Notes under the pieces: model-generated
Seen by the model: only the letters and a program-made list of their open reading frames with translations
The model's database searches: none
What the model was told of the DNA's origin: nothing
NCBI GenBank assembly: GCA_003709165.1
Contig: RDRZ01000014.1
Span: forward strand, 1-56,325
DNA from: Flavobacteriaceae bacterium PRS1
GTDB taxonomy: Bacteria > Bacteroidota > Bacteroidia > Flavobacteriales > Flavobacteriaceae
Reading direction: 5' to 3'
Length of the DNA stretch: 56,325 bases
In this document: positions 1-8,206 of the stretch, in pieces
How positions within the stretch are numbered: the stretch's first letter is position 1
Layout of the letters: every line of letters begins with the position of its first letter
Made by a program: the position numbers and the translations under genes

Positions 1-30
1 CCAATGATTTATTACCCTTTAACCACTTTA
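1..30. repeat. 30-base inverted copy of an rfbA segment
   Basis: Bases 1-30 are the exact reverse complement of bases 1317-1346, which lie inside rfbA and encode the stretch [10 protein letters not shown]. The copy stops three bases before the rfbC stop codon. Either a second rearranged rfbA fragment lies to the left, or this is a fold-back chimera at a contig end. The identity itself is read directly from the sequence. Confidence 0.8.
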
Positions 31-33
31 TAC

Positions 34-579
34 TCATTTGAAAAGGGTTTCGAATGTTGGTAAGTTTTTATCCTTTTCAGAAAGCTGTATTAAATTCTCT
101 GGGAAATTCCAATCGATATTTAATCTTGAATCACTAAATAAAATTCCTTTTTCTGAAGACTTATTGTAGTAATTATCACATTTATAAGTAAAAATCGTGT
201 CGTCTTCTAACACCAAAAAACCATGCGCAAATCCTCTGGGCATAAATAATTGTTTATTGTCTTTATCGTCTAAAATGATTGAAAAATGCTTACCAAATGT
301 TTCAGAATCATTTCTTAAATCAACACAAATATCTAAAACCATTCCTTTTGCTACGCTTACTAATTTTGCTTGTGCATATTTTCCTATTTGAAAATGTAAT
401 CCTCTTAAAACTCCTTTTGATGATATGGATTGATTGTCTTGAACAAAGTTAATATCAATTCCTGTTTGTTCTTGAAATTCCTTTTTATTAAAACTCTCAA
501 AGAAGCTACCTCTTTGATCCAAAATAATTTTAGGCGACATGACAAAACAGCCCTTTAAATATGTTTCTTTAAGTGTCAT
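34..579 (-). CDS. rfbC: dTDP-4-dehydrorhamnose 3,5-epimerase
   Basis: This cytoplasmic enzyme epimerises C3 and C5 of dTDP-4-keto-6-deoxyglucose, the third step of dTDP-L-rhamnose synthesis for surface polysaccharide. The 181-residue length is normal. The cupin fold signature GVLRGLHFQ lies at residues 56-64, with the catalytic base expected at His62, and the RGFAHGFLVL segment near residue 115 is typical. It is the last gene of the rfbB-rfbA-rfbC run and starts two bases after the rfbA stop. A reductase (rfbD) is not seen; it may lie left of the window or elsewhere. The stop at 34-36 is followed by a short inverted copy of rfbA sequence at the window edge, so the 3' context is suspect. Function is assigned from family motifs. 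Confidence 0.95.
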   Translation of the reverse strand: MTLKETYLKGCFVMSPKIILDQRGSFFESFNKKEFQEQTGIDINFVQDNQSISSKGVLRGLHFQIGKYAQAKLVSVAKGMVLDICVDLRNDSETFGKHFSIILDDKDNKQLFMPRGFAHGFLVLEDDTIFTYKCDNYYNKSSEKGILFSDSRLNIDWNFPENLIQLSEKDKNLPTFETLFK

Positions 580-581
580 AT

Positions 582-1439
582 TTACTTTAATTGTTGAAGA
601 TATTTACCATAACCACTTTTAAGAAGAGGTTGGGCTAATACGTAAAGCTGCTTCTTGTTAATATAACCCATTTTATAGGCTGTTTCTTCAATACATCCTA
701 TTTTTAAACCTTGTCGTTCTTCTATAACTTGCACAAATTGTGAAGCCTGCATCAACGAATTAAATGTTCCTGTATCTAACCAAGCCGTGCCTTTATCTAA
801 TATCTTTACGTTAAGGTTTCCTTGTTTCAGATAGGTTTTATTTATATCTGTAATTTCTAATTCGCCTCTACTGCTTGGCTTAATTCTTTTTGCGATTTCT
901 ATAACTTGATTGTCATAAAAATAAATGCCTGGAACTGCAAAATTAGATTTTGGATGTGTTGGTTTTTCTTCTATGGAAATGGCTTTATTGTTTTCGTCGA
1001 ATTCTACTACACCATAGCGTTGAGGGTCTTGAACGTGGTAGGCAAAAATAACACCTCCATTAGGATTGTTAAGCGATTTTAGTATCGTTTCTAAACCTGA
1101 ACCATAAAAAATATTGTCTCCTAAAATAAGTGCAACCTTATCTTTTCCTATAAAATCTTGTCCTATAATAAATGCTTCGGCGAGTCCGTTTGGTTGTTCT
1201 TGGACAGCGTATTTAAAAAAACATCCTAAATTTTTTCCATCACCTAAAAGGTCTTTAAATTTTTGAAGGTCTTGTTTTGTAGAAATAATCAATATCTCAT
1301 TTATTCCTGACGACATTAAAGTGGTTAAAGGGTAATAAATCATTGGTTTATCGTAAATCGGAAGCAGTTGTTTGCTTACTGTTTTGGTAAGTGGATATAA
1401 CCTTGTTCCCGAACCTCCTGCTAAAATAATTCCCTTCAT
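582..1439 (-). CDS. rfbA: Glucose-1-phosphate thymidylyltransferase
   Basis: This enzyme couples dTTP and glucose-1-phosphate to dTDP-glucose, the first step of the rhamnose pathway. The nucleotide-binding signature GGSGTRL is at residues 8-14, Lys23 follows in SKQLLP, and the [10 protein letters not shown] metal-binding motif lies near residue 107. The length of 285 residues matches the short RmlA type. The gene starts directly after the rfbB stop with no gap, so the two are almost certainly co-transcribed and translationally coupled. It is complete and in good frame. Bases 1317-1346 within it recur in inverse orientation at the window edge. Confidence 0.96.
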   Translation of the reverse strand: MKGIILAGGSGTRLYPLTKTVSKQLLPIYDKPMIYYPLTTLMSSGINEILIISTKQDLQKFKDLLGDGKNLGCFFKYAVQEQPNGLAEAFIIGQDFIGKDKVALILGDNIFYGSGLETILKSLNNPNGGVIFAYHVQDPQRYGVVEFDENNKAISIEEKPTHPKSNFAVPGIYFYDNQVIEIAKRIKPSSRGELEITDINKTYLKQGNLNVKILDKGTAWLDTGTFNSLMQASQFVQVIEERQGLKIGCIEETAYKMGYINKKQLYVLAQPLLKSGYGKYLQQLK

Positions 1440-2453
1440 TTAATTTTTGAATTTATTGAGATACCAATTTACGGTTTTTTTAATTCCTGTTTCAAAGTTT
1501 TCTTCTGCTTTCCAATTTAATTCACTTGCTATTTTTGAAGCATCAATTGCGTACCTGAAATCATGCCCTGGACGGTCTTTTACAAAAGTAATTAGTTCTT
1601 TATAGCTTGATTTATTTTTCTTTGGTGTTTCCTGATCCAATATTCTACAAATAGTATCGGCAATTTCTAAATTATTTCTTTCGTTTTTGCCGCCAATATT
1701 GTAGGTTTCTCCTGGTTTTCCTTTTTGAAATGCTAAGTCTATCCCTTTGCAATGATCTAATACATAAAGCCAATCTCTTATGTTTTTTCCGTCTCCATAA
1801 ATTGGAATTGGTTCGCCTCCCAATGCTTTTCGTATTATGGTTGGTATCAGCTTTTCATCGTGCTGTTTTGGACCGTAATTGTTAGAACAATTTGTAGTTA
1901 CTACATTCATTCCGTAAGTATGAAAATAGCTTCTTACAATAAAATCGGAAGATGCTTTTGAGGCACTATAAGGGCTGTTTGGTGCGTATGGAGTGGTTTC
2001 TGTAAACAGGTCTGTTTCCCCTAGGCTGCCATATACCTCGTCGGTTGATATGTGATGAAATTTGCTGTTTTCAAACCCAGTCTTAAATTGCTTAGGCGCA
2101 TCCATCCAAAAGTTTTTAGCAACATTTAGCAGATTAAAAGTGCCGAATATATTTGTTTTAATAAAGGCATCGGGGTTTTTAATAGAATTATCTACATGAG
2201 ATTCGGCTGCAAAATGAATGACTCCTTTAAACTTATATTTGTAAAACAAGGATTCTATTAATTCTATATTGCAAATATCACCCTCAATAAATGTATAGCG
2301 TTTATTGTTTTCTACTTCTTCTAAATTAGAAAGCTTACCTGCATAAGTTAGCTTGTCTAAATTTATAATACTTATATTTTTGTGTGTAGTTAAAAAATAA
2401 GGAATAAAATTAGAACCAATAAACCCTGCTCCACCAGTAACTAAAATATTCAT
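1440..2453 (-). CDS. rfbB: dTDP-glucose 4,6-dehydratase
   Basis: This short-chain dehydrogenase-type enzyme converts dTDP-glucose to dTDP-4-keto-6-deoxyglucose using bound NAD. The Rossmann motif GGAGFIGS is at residues 7-14, the active-site STDEVYG at 136-142 and the YxxxK pair at Tyr162/Lys166. At 337 residues it is the usual length. It lies three bases after the Wzz-like gene and abuts rfbA, which places it in the middle of a five-gene envelope operon. Nothing odd is seen in it. Confidence 0.96.
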   Translation of the reverse strand: MNILVTGGAGFIGSNFIPYFLTTHKNISIINLDKLTYAGKLSNLEEVENNKRYTFIEGDICNIELIESLFYKYKFKGVIHFAAESHVDNSIKNPDAFIKTNIFGTFNLLNVAKNFWMDAPKQFKTGFENSKFHHISTDEVYGSLGETDLFTETTPYAPNSPYSASKASSDFIVRSYFHTYGMNVVTTNCSNNYGPKQHDEKLIPTIIRKALGGEPIPIYGDGKNIRDWLYVLDHCKGIDLAFQKGKPGETYNIGGKNERNNLEIADTICRILDQETPKKNKSSYKELITFVKDRPGHDFRYAIDASKIASELNWKAEENFETGIKKTVNWYLNKFKN

Positions 2454-2456
2454 TAA

Positions 2457-3530
2457 TTATATTTTACTTTTAAAACGTCCTAAGAAATTTACAAATTCGA
2501 TGAAAAGTAAAATAATAAAGGTTAGTAATGCTAATAAAACACCATTAAGTATTACCATACTAATTTCAAAACCATATATATTTTTCGTTTTGTCTAGTGT
2601 GCCGTTTAATTTTTGCCTGGATACTATCTCAATAATATATTTTAAATCATCTTTTTCTCTAGCTATAGTTACGAGTTCGCGTCTTAACTCTAAATCACTA
2701 TTATAAAGCTCAAATTCTTTAGTAACACTTGTAACATCCGAACCCTCAAAAGTAATACTTGTTGCCCCTCCAACAACCTTTTCAGCAGACTTTACCAAAA
2801 CCTCATAATATACGCTTTTCAAAGTGTCAGATTCTAACAATGATTCTCTAATTATACTTTCCTTTCTCGTCAACTCTTCTAAATCTTTTTTCTGTTCGTT
2901 TTCAAAAAACACATTAGAAGTGATATTCTTTATAATTTGAGTAAATGTTCTGTCAAAATTATTCTTTGTTGTGGCTCTTTGAGTGATTTTTTGAAATTGA
3001 TGCTCATAATCATTTGAATTTTTTAGGAAATCTATAAATATCACTGTTGAAGCAAGTGTTGAATCAAGATTTTTTGTGTAATTGTCAAAAAGTTCCAATT
3101 TTTGATTTTCGTTAAGAGATGATTTAATTTCAAACTCAATAATACTATTAACCTCATTTGATTCAATATTCAGAATAGCTCCTAAAGTTATAGAATCTCT
3201 ATCTAGGATCAATGAATTATAATAATCTAAAGTGTTATATAAATGTTCTCCTGTATTGTAGTTTTGTTTAATAATTATCTCCGATTTGTAAACGGGTTCT
3301 CCTATCCTTTGATTGATTATACCGTAACCAACACCAATAATTGCCGCTATAACGATTTTTAAAAGATGTTTTTTTATAAAAAATACAAGCCAAACAAAGG
3401 CTAAAAAGAGTTTGTTCAATATGCTCCCAATAAAATTAAAGAAGTTTCTGAAACCGTTCCCAATGAGTTTGAATAATTGTCCTAAATCTACCTCTTCTTC
3501 TTGTTGAGTTTTTTTTGATTTTTTGCCCAT
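2457..3530 (-). CDS. Wzz-like chain-length or polysaccharide export membrane protein
   Basis: The 357-residue protein has a lysine-rich cytoplasmic start, a hydrophobic stretch at about residues 40-73 containing one or two membrane segments, a long polar and partly helical middle, and a second membrane segment at about 324-346 near the C terminus. This two-ended anchoring with a periplasmic middle is the layout of Wzz/PCP chain-length regulators, though I see no clear Wzz motif, so the name is by architecture and context. It sits between the DUF6909 gene (5-base gap) and rfbB (3-base gap) in a sugar-nucleotide operon, which supports a role in controlling surface glycan length. A structural protein of another export system is the main alternative. 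Confidence 0.6.
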   Translation of the reverse strand: MGKKSKKTQQEEEVDLGQLFKLIGNGFRNFFNFIGSILNKLFLAFVWLVFFIKKHLLKIVIAAIIGVGYGIINQRIGEPVYKSEIIIKQNYNTGEHLYNTLDYYNSLILDRDSITLGAILNIESNEVNSIIEFEIKSSLNENQKLELFDNYTKNLDSTLASTVIFIDFLKNSNDYEHQFQKITQRATTKNNFDRTFTQIIKNITSNVFFENEQKKDLEELTRKESIIRESLLESDTLKSVYYEVLVKSAEKVVGGATSITFEGSDVTSVTKEFELYNSDLELRRELVTIAREKDDLKYIIEIVSRQKLNGTLDKTKNIYGFEISMVILNGVLLALLTFIILLFIEFVNFLGRFKSKI

Positions 3531-3535
3531 AATAC

Positions 3536-5215
3536 TTAATTTAGTATTTGTTCTAAAATTTTGCGTGTTATTAAATATGTTGGTCTCACACCGCTTGTTC
3601 CTAATCCTCCTGATGCTAATGTACTACCTGTTTCTAAAGGGTTATCGCTAGCATAATATGCGTATCTCACCTTAACATTCGGGTCTATACTGTTTCTTAC
3701 TTTTGAAGCAGCTTGAATTGCTTTCTGATAATGCGCTCCTTCCATTTCTAAACCTATAACATTCCAGGTGGAATCGTGAAAAAACTTTAATATTTCTTTA
3801 TTTTGAAGCGACGTTCCTAACACCGTTACCATCGTTCCTTCATAAACATCTACACCTTGACATTCTAAATTTTCTTTTTTTAATTCGTTTTTAAAAGGAT
3901 AATTATCTGCTGTGCCTTCAAAAATATGTGCCGAAGGTATCATTATATCGCCTTTTCCACCTTCTAAAATTCCTGCTTTTCCCATTATTGAAATCGACTC
4001 CACATTTAAATGGGTTTTTAAAGCGTTTTTACCATAAGGTTTTAATAACTCATCTATGGTTTCGTAGGCTTGTTCTCCAAAAGCATAATCCATTACGAAG
4101 ATAATTGGATTTTCTGAATCTTTACTCTTTTTTTTAATCTTTAAATCGGTTGTACTAAAGTCTATTTTTGAAATGTCAAAAATTTGAACATCAATATTTG
4201 TCCCTGATTTATCTTTGATAAAAATCATTCCCTCTTTTAAGGCTTGTTGAGTAACTTTGTTCCGTAACGTTTTGCTACTGTCGTCGCTTAGACTTTCATA
4301 AACTTCAAAAATATCCTTTTTAGCTGCTAGTGCTTTTAGTGCTTTTGGCGCATAAATTGCATTCATAACACTATGTAAATTTGCACTAATAATATGTATA
4401 GGTCGTTCTAATAAATTGTTCTTTTTTAAAACCTCCTTGATAGCATTAGACCACATTTCACCATGAATATGATGCCCGAGACGCTCTCTCAATACAGGAC
4501 TAAATGTAACTGTTCTTTTTGTATTATTAATCACTTCGTCTATAGCAAGCTTGCCTAACCAATAGATTAGATGTAAAAAACGCTCTGGTTGTTTTGGATG
4601 CGAAAAACCTTTATAGCACGAGGAAATTTCTTGAAAAGTTCTTCCCAAAATATTTGCAGTATGCGTAATTGCAATTTCACGTTCTTTTTGGTTTAATTCT
4701 TTGTTGGTAAGTACTGCTTTTTCAAGTTTTATCCAATCGCGTGTTGTTGCGCCTTTATCGTTTATCAATACACGTTTACTTATTTTATGCGATTCGATAA
4801 ATAAAAACGTGAGATGCGTAAGGATATCGTAAATTTCGGAGCGACCTCGTGTGATTTCTATATTAATTTGCTCCTCATCTATCCTAAAACAATTACGTCT
4901 TCTTTTGGCAGGAACTATGACTTCAAAATGCGAATCTCCATAACCTTCATCGCTTGTAAGGTTTATAAAACGACATTCTTCAATGCCTCGAGGAAGTCTA
5001 TCTATAACATAAAGTAAACCGTCTAATTCTGCTTTCTCTTCACCAATCGAGCCATAAATTTCTGGTCTTAAAAGCAAAAGAGCTTTTCTTAAAGTTTCAC
5101 CCGAAACTCCCATAGGTTTATAAAAGCCACGATTAAATAAATGACGCATAGTTATATACATTCTCTCAATAGCATTAGAACTCTCTTGAGCTCTTGTCCT
5201 TCCTCTATGTTTCAT
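3536..5215 (-). CDS. DUF6909-type protein with nucleoside-phosphorylase-like C-terminal domain
   Basis: I recognise this 559-residue protein as the DUF6909 type found in Bacteroidota; no function is established to my knowledge. The N-terminal 350 residues are helical and charged (for example VPAKRRRNCFRIDEEQ). From about residue 370 the pattern resembles the PNP/AMP-nucleosidase superfamily: IMGKAGILEGGKGDIMIPSA, then GLEMEGA at 488-494 and YYASDNPL with Asp524. These positions match the phosphate or substrate loop, the catalytic-site Glu pair and the purine-binding Asp of that superfamily. This is my inference. The gene heads the Wzz-rfb run, with a long 5' leader that holds a palindrome and one of two 18-base direct repeats. 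The start ATG lies inside the first repeat. Confidence 0.6.
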   Translation of the reverse strand: MKHRGRTRAQESSNAIERMYITMRHLFNRGFYKPMGVSGETLRKALLLLRPEIYGSIGEEKAELDGLLYVIDRLPRGIEECRFINLTSDEGYGDSHFEVIVPAKRRRNCFRIDEEQINIEITRGRSEIYDILTHLTFLFIESHKISKRVLINDKGATTRDWIKLEKAVLTNKELNQKEREIAITHTANILGRTFQEISSCYKGFSHPKQPERFLHLIYWLGKLAIDEVINNTKRTVTFSPVLRERLGHHIHGEMWSNAIKEVLKKNNLLERPIHIISANLHSVMNAIYAPKALKALAAKKDIFEVYESLSDDSSKTLRNKVTQQALKEGMIFIKDKSGTNIDVQIFDISKIDFSTTDLKIKKKSKDSENPIIFVMDYAFGEQAYETIDELLKPYGKNALKTHLNVESISIMGKAGILEGGKGDIMIPSAHIFEGTADNYPFKNELKKENLECQGVDVYEGTMVTVLGTSLQNKEILKFFHDSTWNVIGLEMEGAHYQKAIQAASKVRNSIDPNVKVRYAYYASDNPLETGSTLASGGLGTSGVRPTYLITRKILEQILN

Positions 5216-5329
5216 GTGTTTATATTATTTTATTAAATCGGTCATCCCGATAATTATCGGGACTGTTCGCTTTTAATCATTCCCTTATGTGATAAACTTT
5301 TTAGCACGCTCGTTTCATGTGTTTATATT
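5209..5329. repeat. 18-base direct repeats bracketing a palindromic element
   Basis: The 18-mer GTTTCATGTGTTTATATT occurs at 5209-5226 and again at 5312-5329. Between the copies is an 85-base segment that contains the perfect 16-base palindrome CCCGATAATTATCGGG (5246-5261). The left copy carries the start codon of the DUF6909 gene. The arrangement looks like an insertion with target duplication, or a tandem duplication of the original leader. Confidence 0.75.
5246..5261. repeat. Perfect 16-base palindrome, dispersed repeat copy A
   Basis: CCCGATAATTATCGGG is a perfect palindrome and recurs unchanged at 34031-34046. It is set in the context GGTCAT-palindrome-ACTG and lies in the transcribed leader of the DUF6909 operon, where it could form a hairpin. 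Confidence 0.8.
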
Positions 5330-5424
5330 TTTGTTTTTTAACAGTCACATGGAACATCTATATTAGTCATTTTCTTGGGTATCGAAATTTAGTCCTGGAT
5401 GGTTCATATTCATTATTTAACCTG

Positions 5425-5432
5425 CAAAGATA
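5425..5432 (-). promoter_or_regulatory. -7 promoter element for the DUF6909-rfb operon
   Basis: Read on the minus strand this is TATCTTTG, a match to the Bacteroidota TAnnTTTG element. It sits just past the GH3 stop codon and would give a leader of about 200 bases before the DUF6909 start, containing both 18-base repeats and the palindrome. The match is seen; its use is inferred. Confidence 0.5.
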
Positions 5433-5434
5433 CA

Positions 5435-6952
5435 CTATTTAACTAAATTGATTCCGTATAAAACATCTGCTATTTTCCTGTTATCAGATAATCTCGGTAT
5501 CTTATTTTGCCCTCCTAATTTTCCAATAGACTTCATATAATCATTAAATCCATCTTTTTTTATAACTGAAATTTTAAGAGGTTGAAGTATTTTACCTGTA
5601 ATTAAATCTAAATAATAACTGTTTTGATTTTGAAGAGATTCGTCAATTGTTTTGGCTAAAGTTGATAGATTTTCTGGCTCGTTTTCAAATTCGATAAACC
5701 ATTCATGGTATGGCAAACCTTCTTTTGGATTAATTTGAGGAGCAACTGTAAACTCCGAAATTCTAATACTTGTGTGTTTCGTTGCGTCTTGTAACGCTTG
5801 TTCTACTTCTTTGCCTATTACGTGTTCTCCAAAAGCGGAAATAAAATGTTTTATACGTCCCGAAACAATAATACGATACGGTTTTGTTGAAGTAAACTCA
5901 ACTGTATCGCCAACATTATAAGCCCAAAGTCCTGCATATGTCGAGATAATCATCACATAATTTATGCCTACTTCAACATCTTTTATAGTAATGCGCTTTG
6001 GGTTTGTACTGAAAAAATCTGCTGCTTTAATAAACTCATAAAAAATACCTGAATTTAAAAGCAGTAGCATTCCTTTCTCGTTTTGTTTATCTTGAAACGC
6101 AAAAAAACCTTCGCTTGCTGGATATAACTCTATACTATCCACTTTTCTTCCTATAATATTTTCAAACTTTGCTATATATGGCTCATAGTTAACACCTCCA
6201 AAAATAAATAAGTCAAAATTCTTAAATAGCTCCCCTACTTTCTTTCCTGATTTTTGCTGAAGCTTTTCAAAATACATTTGTACCCAAGATGGAATGCCAG
6301 CAATAACAGTCATATCCTCATTTATGGTCTCCTCTACAATAGTATTTACTTTAGTTTCCCAATCTTCGATACAATTCGTCTTCCAACTTGGCATTCTGTT
6401 TTTTTGAAGATATTTTGGAACATAATGCGCCGAAATTCCTGATAGTCTTCCAATCATGATTCCGTTTTTTTTCTTTAAAACAGGACTTCCTTGAAGAAAA
6501 ATCATCTTCCCATTAACAAATTTTGTTTTTCCTGTTTCAGCAACATAGAGTAAGATTGCATTTCTAGAAGATTCTACTTGTGCCTTTATGGAGGCTTTTG
6601 TTATTGGAATATATTTTGTTCCTGAAGTGGTGCCAGAAGTTTTTGCAAAATAAATAGGCTTTCCTTTCCAAAGTATGTCTTTTTCGCCAGCAACAACTTT
6701 ATCTACGTACGGTTTTAAGGCTTCATAATCTCTTACAGGAACTCGTTTTACAAAATCTTTATAAGAATTGATACCTGTAAAGTCGTGGTCTTTTCCAAAT
6801 AATGTTGAAGTAGCATCAGAAATTAAATTCTTAAAAACCTTATCTTGAGTTTTTATAGGATTGTTTGCCCATTTATTTACTTTTTTTTGAATCCTATTTG
6901 CAAAAGGTTTTGCAAGAAGCTCTTTTAACGATGTAATTTCTAATTTTTTCAT
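5435..6952 (-). CDS. GH3 auxin-responsive promoter family protein
   Basis: The 505-residue protein belongs to the GH3/JAR1 branch of the adenylate-forming superfamily, which in plants joins acyl acids to amino acids. The ATP-binding signature SGTTSGTK is at residues 106-113, a second nucleotide motif ELYPASEGFFAF is near 280, and YNVGDTVEF lies near 350; the C-terminal lid domain is present. Bacterial members are common in Bacteroidota but the substrate is unknown. It directly abuts the M23 peptidase gene upstream, so the two probably share a transcript, followed by the DUF6909-rfb run on the same strand. A role in modifying an envelope component is an inference from context only. Confidence 0.85.
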   Translation of the reverse strand: MKKLEITSLKELLAKPFANRIQKKVNKWANNPIKTQDKVFKNLISDATSTLFGKDHDFTGINSYKDFVKRVPVRDYEALKPYVDKVVAGEKDILWKGKPIYFAKTSGTTSGTKYIPITKASIKAQVESSRNAILLYVAETGKTKFVNGKMIFLQGSPVLKKKNGIMIGRLSGISAHYVPKYLQKNRMPSWKTNCIEDWETKVNTIVEETINEDMTVIAGIPSWVQMYFEKLQQKSGKKVGELFKNFDLFIFGGVNYEPYIAKFENIIGRKVDSIELYPASEGFFAFQDKQNEKGMLLLLNSGIFYEFIKAADFFSTNPKRITIKDVEVGINYVMIISTYAGLWAYNVGDTVEFTSTKPYRIIVSGRIKHFISAFGEHVIGKEVEQALQDATKHTSIRISEFTVAPQINPKEGLPYHEWFIEFENEPENLSTLAKTIDESLQNQNSYYLDLITGKILQPLKISVIKKDGFNDYMKSIGKLGGQNKIPRLSDNRKIADVLYGINLVK

Positions 6953-7819
6953 CTACTCAAAATCGATAAAAGTGGTAGGGTTTATTGGATAACCATCACT
7001 CCAAAGCTCAAAGTGTAAATGTGGTCCTGTTGTTAACTCTCCTGCATTTCCTGAAATGGCGATAACCTCTCCCGATTTTACCAAATCGCCTTGTGCTTTA
7101 GTTAAAGATGCATTATGTTTATATACTGAGATTAACCCATTTGTGTGTTCTATTACCACTACATATCCTGTTTGGGTTGTCCATTCAGCTAAAATTACAG
7201 TTCCATCAGCAGTTGCTTTAACTGGAGTATCCTTAGCAACAACAATATCTATTGCATAATGTTTGTCTCGAACGCTATAACCTTCACTTATTATTCCATT
7301 TACTGGTGGGAATAACACAAAATTCACTTTTGCTGTAGCAGATTCAAATAAATTATATTTATCCTCTTTATCTACTTTTTCTCGAAGTAAAGAATCTTCA
7401 GCAGAAGGGATTAAATTAATTAAATTAAGATCTATTTCTGCCGTATTGATAATTGAATCTTTATTGAAATTAACAGTAGAAACATCGCCTTTTAAAACGC
7501 GTTTTATGGACTCTAGATATTGCTGGTTAATTGCTATTGCTTGTTGTATAGAATCTGTTTTATAGCTAAGTTGTGTTGCCTTTCTTTTAAGCGATGTAGA
7601 TGAATATCCCGGAATATATTCTCTTAAAGGTGTAAATGCAATCAAAACTGTAGTTGCTGCAATTAAAAAAATAGTGGATATAGACATTAAAACAAACACA
7701 TTTAATCGCGTTAATTTAATCGCAAAACGTTCTTCGAATGTGTCTTCGTTAAGAATTATTAAGCGATACTTATGCAGTAATTTTTTAGCAAATTTTTTAT
7801 CTTTTGTTTTGTTTGTCAT
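6953..7819 (-). CDS. M23 family metallopeptidase (membrane-anchored)
   Basis: This is a predicted inner-membrane protein with a short cytoplasmic start, one membrane segment at about residues 40-63, a linker with weak coiled-coil character, and a C-terminal LytM/M23 domain. Zinc-site motifs are visible: HYAIDIV near 187 and GPHLHFEL with His267 and His269. M23 proteins cut or regulate cutting of peptidoglycan cross-bridges; both catalytic motifs appear intact, so it may be active. At 288 residues it is normal for this group. Its promoter lies very close to the start, and the GH3 gene follows with no gap. Confidence 0.9.
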   Translation of the reverse strand: MTNKTKDKKFAKKLLHKYRLIILNEDTFEERFAIKLTRLNVFVLMSISTIFLIAATTVLIAFTPLREYIPGYSSTSLKRKATQLSYKTDSIQQAIAINQQYLESIKRVLKGDVSTVNFNKDSIINTAEIDLNLINLIPSAEDSLLREKVDKEDKYNLFESATAKVNFVLFPPVNGIISEGYSVRDKHYAIDIVVAKDTPVKATADGTVILAEWTTQTGYVVVIEHTNGLISVYKHNASLTKAQGDLVKSGEVIAISGNAGELTTGPHLHFELWSDGYPINPTTFIDFE

Positions 7820-7826
7820 GGTCGAA

Positions 7827-7834
7827 CAAAATTA
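7827..7834 (-). promoter_or_regulatory. -7 promoter element for the M23-GH3 transcript
   Basis: TAATTTTG on the minus strand ends eight bases before the ATG at 7819, predicting a leader of only a few bases. Confidence 0.5.
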
Positions 7835-7904
7835 AATAAAATAACAAGTACTTTTACACTACGCTAAAGTTTGTTTTAAAACGTATTTTTTAAAGTTTAA
7901 TTAT

Positions 7905-7912
7905 TAACTTTG
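7905..7912 (+). promoter_or_regulatory. -7 promoter element for tatA
   Basis: TAACTTTG matches TAnnTTTG exactly. Transcription would begin near 7917-7919, which is downstream of the TTG at 7910 and so rules that codon out as the start of tatA. Confidence 0.6.
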
Positions 7913-7933
7913 CATTATCAAAAGATAAATGAC

Positions 7934-8137
7934 ATGATTTTATTTATATTCCCCTTAATGATTGGTCCTGGTTCGTGGGTTATTATTGGTTTAGCAGTTC
8001 TGCTTCTTTTTGGAGGCAAAAAAATTCCCGAACTTATGAAAGGTCTTGGCAGTGGAATTAAAGAATTTAAAAATGCCAGTAAAGATGATGACGATGATGA
8101 TGAAAAAGACACCAACTCTGATAAGAAGAATAGTTAA
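7934..8137 (+). CDS. tatA: Sec-independent protein translocase TatA/TatE
   Basis: TatA forms the pore-like assembly of the twin-arginine translocase in the inner membrane. The 67-residue product has one N-terminal membrane segment ([20 protein letters not shown]), the conserved [14 protein letters not shown] hinge and amphipathic helix, and an acidic tail with a run of six Asp. The reading frame extends upstream to a TTG at 7910, but that lies inside the promoter, so I chose the ATG at 7934. It stands alone, convergent to the DUF4837 gene, with a strong terminator behind it. No tatC is in the window. Confidence 0.93.
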   Translation: MILFIFPLMIGPGSWVIIGLAVLLLFGGKKIPELMKGLGSGIKEFKNASKDDDDDDEKDTNSDKKNS

Positions 8138-8156
8138 CCGAATAATTTATATAATT

Positions 8157-8186
8157 AAAAACCAACGCATTGCGTTGGTTTTTTTG
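8157..8186. terminator. Bidirectional intrinsic terminator after tatA
   Basis: The stem CCAACG (8162-8167) / CGTTGG (8173-8178) with a five-base loop extends to AAACCAACG / CGTTGGTTT and is followed by a T run on the plus strand and, with the A run before it, a T run on the minus strand. It separates convergent tatA and the DUF4837 gene. Confidence 0.8.
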
Positions 8187-8206
8187 TTTTAATTATTATT
8201 TAAAAT

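Noticed and set aside
5435-6952. Plant hormone conjugation or horizontal transfer from a plant for the GH3 gene
   Set aside because: GH3-type proteins are widespread in Bacteroidota, and base composition and neighbours are ordinary.
7910-7933. TTG start for tatA giving eight extra residues
   Set aside because: The TTG lies within the TAACTTTG promoter element, upstream of the predicted transcript start.
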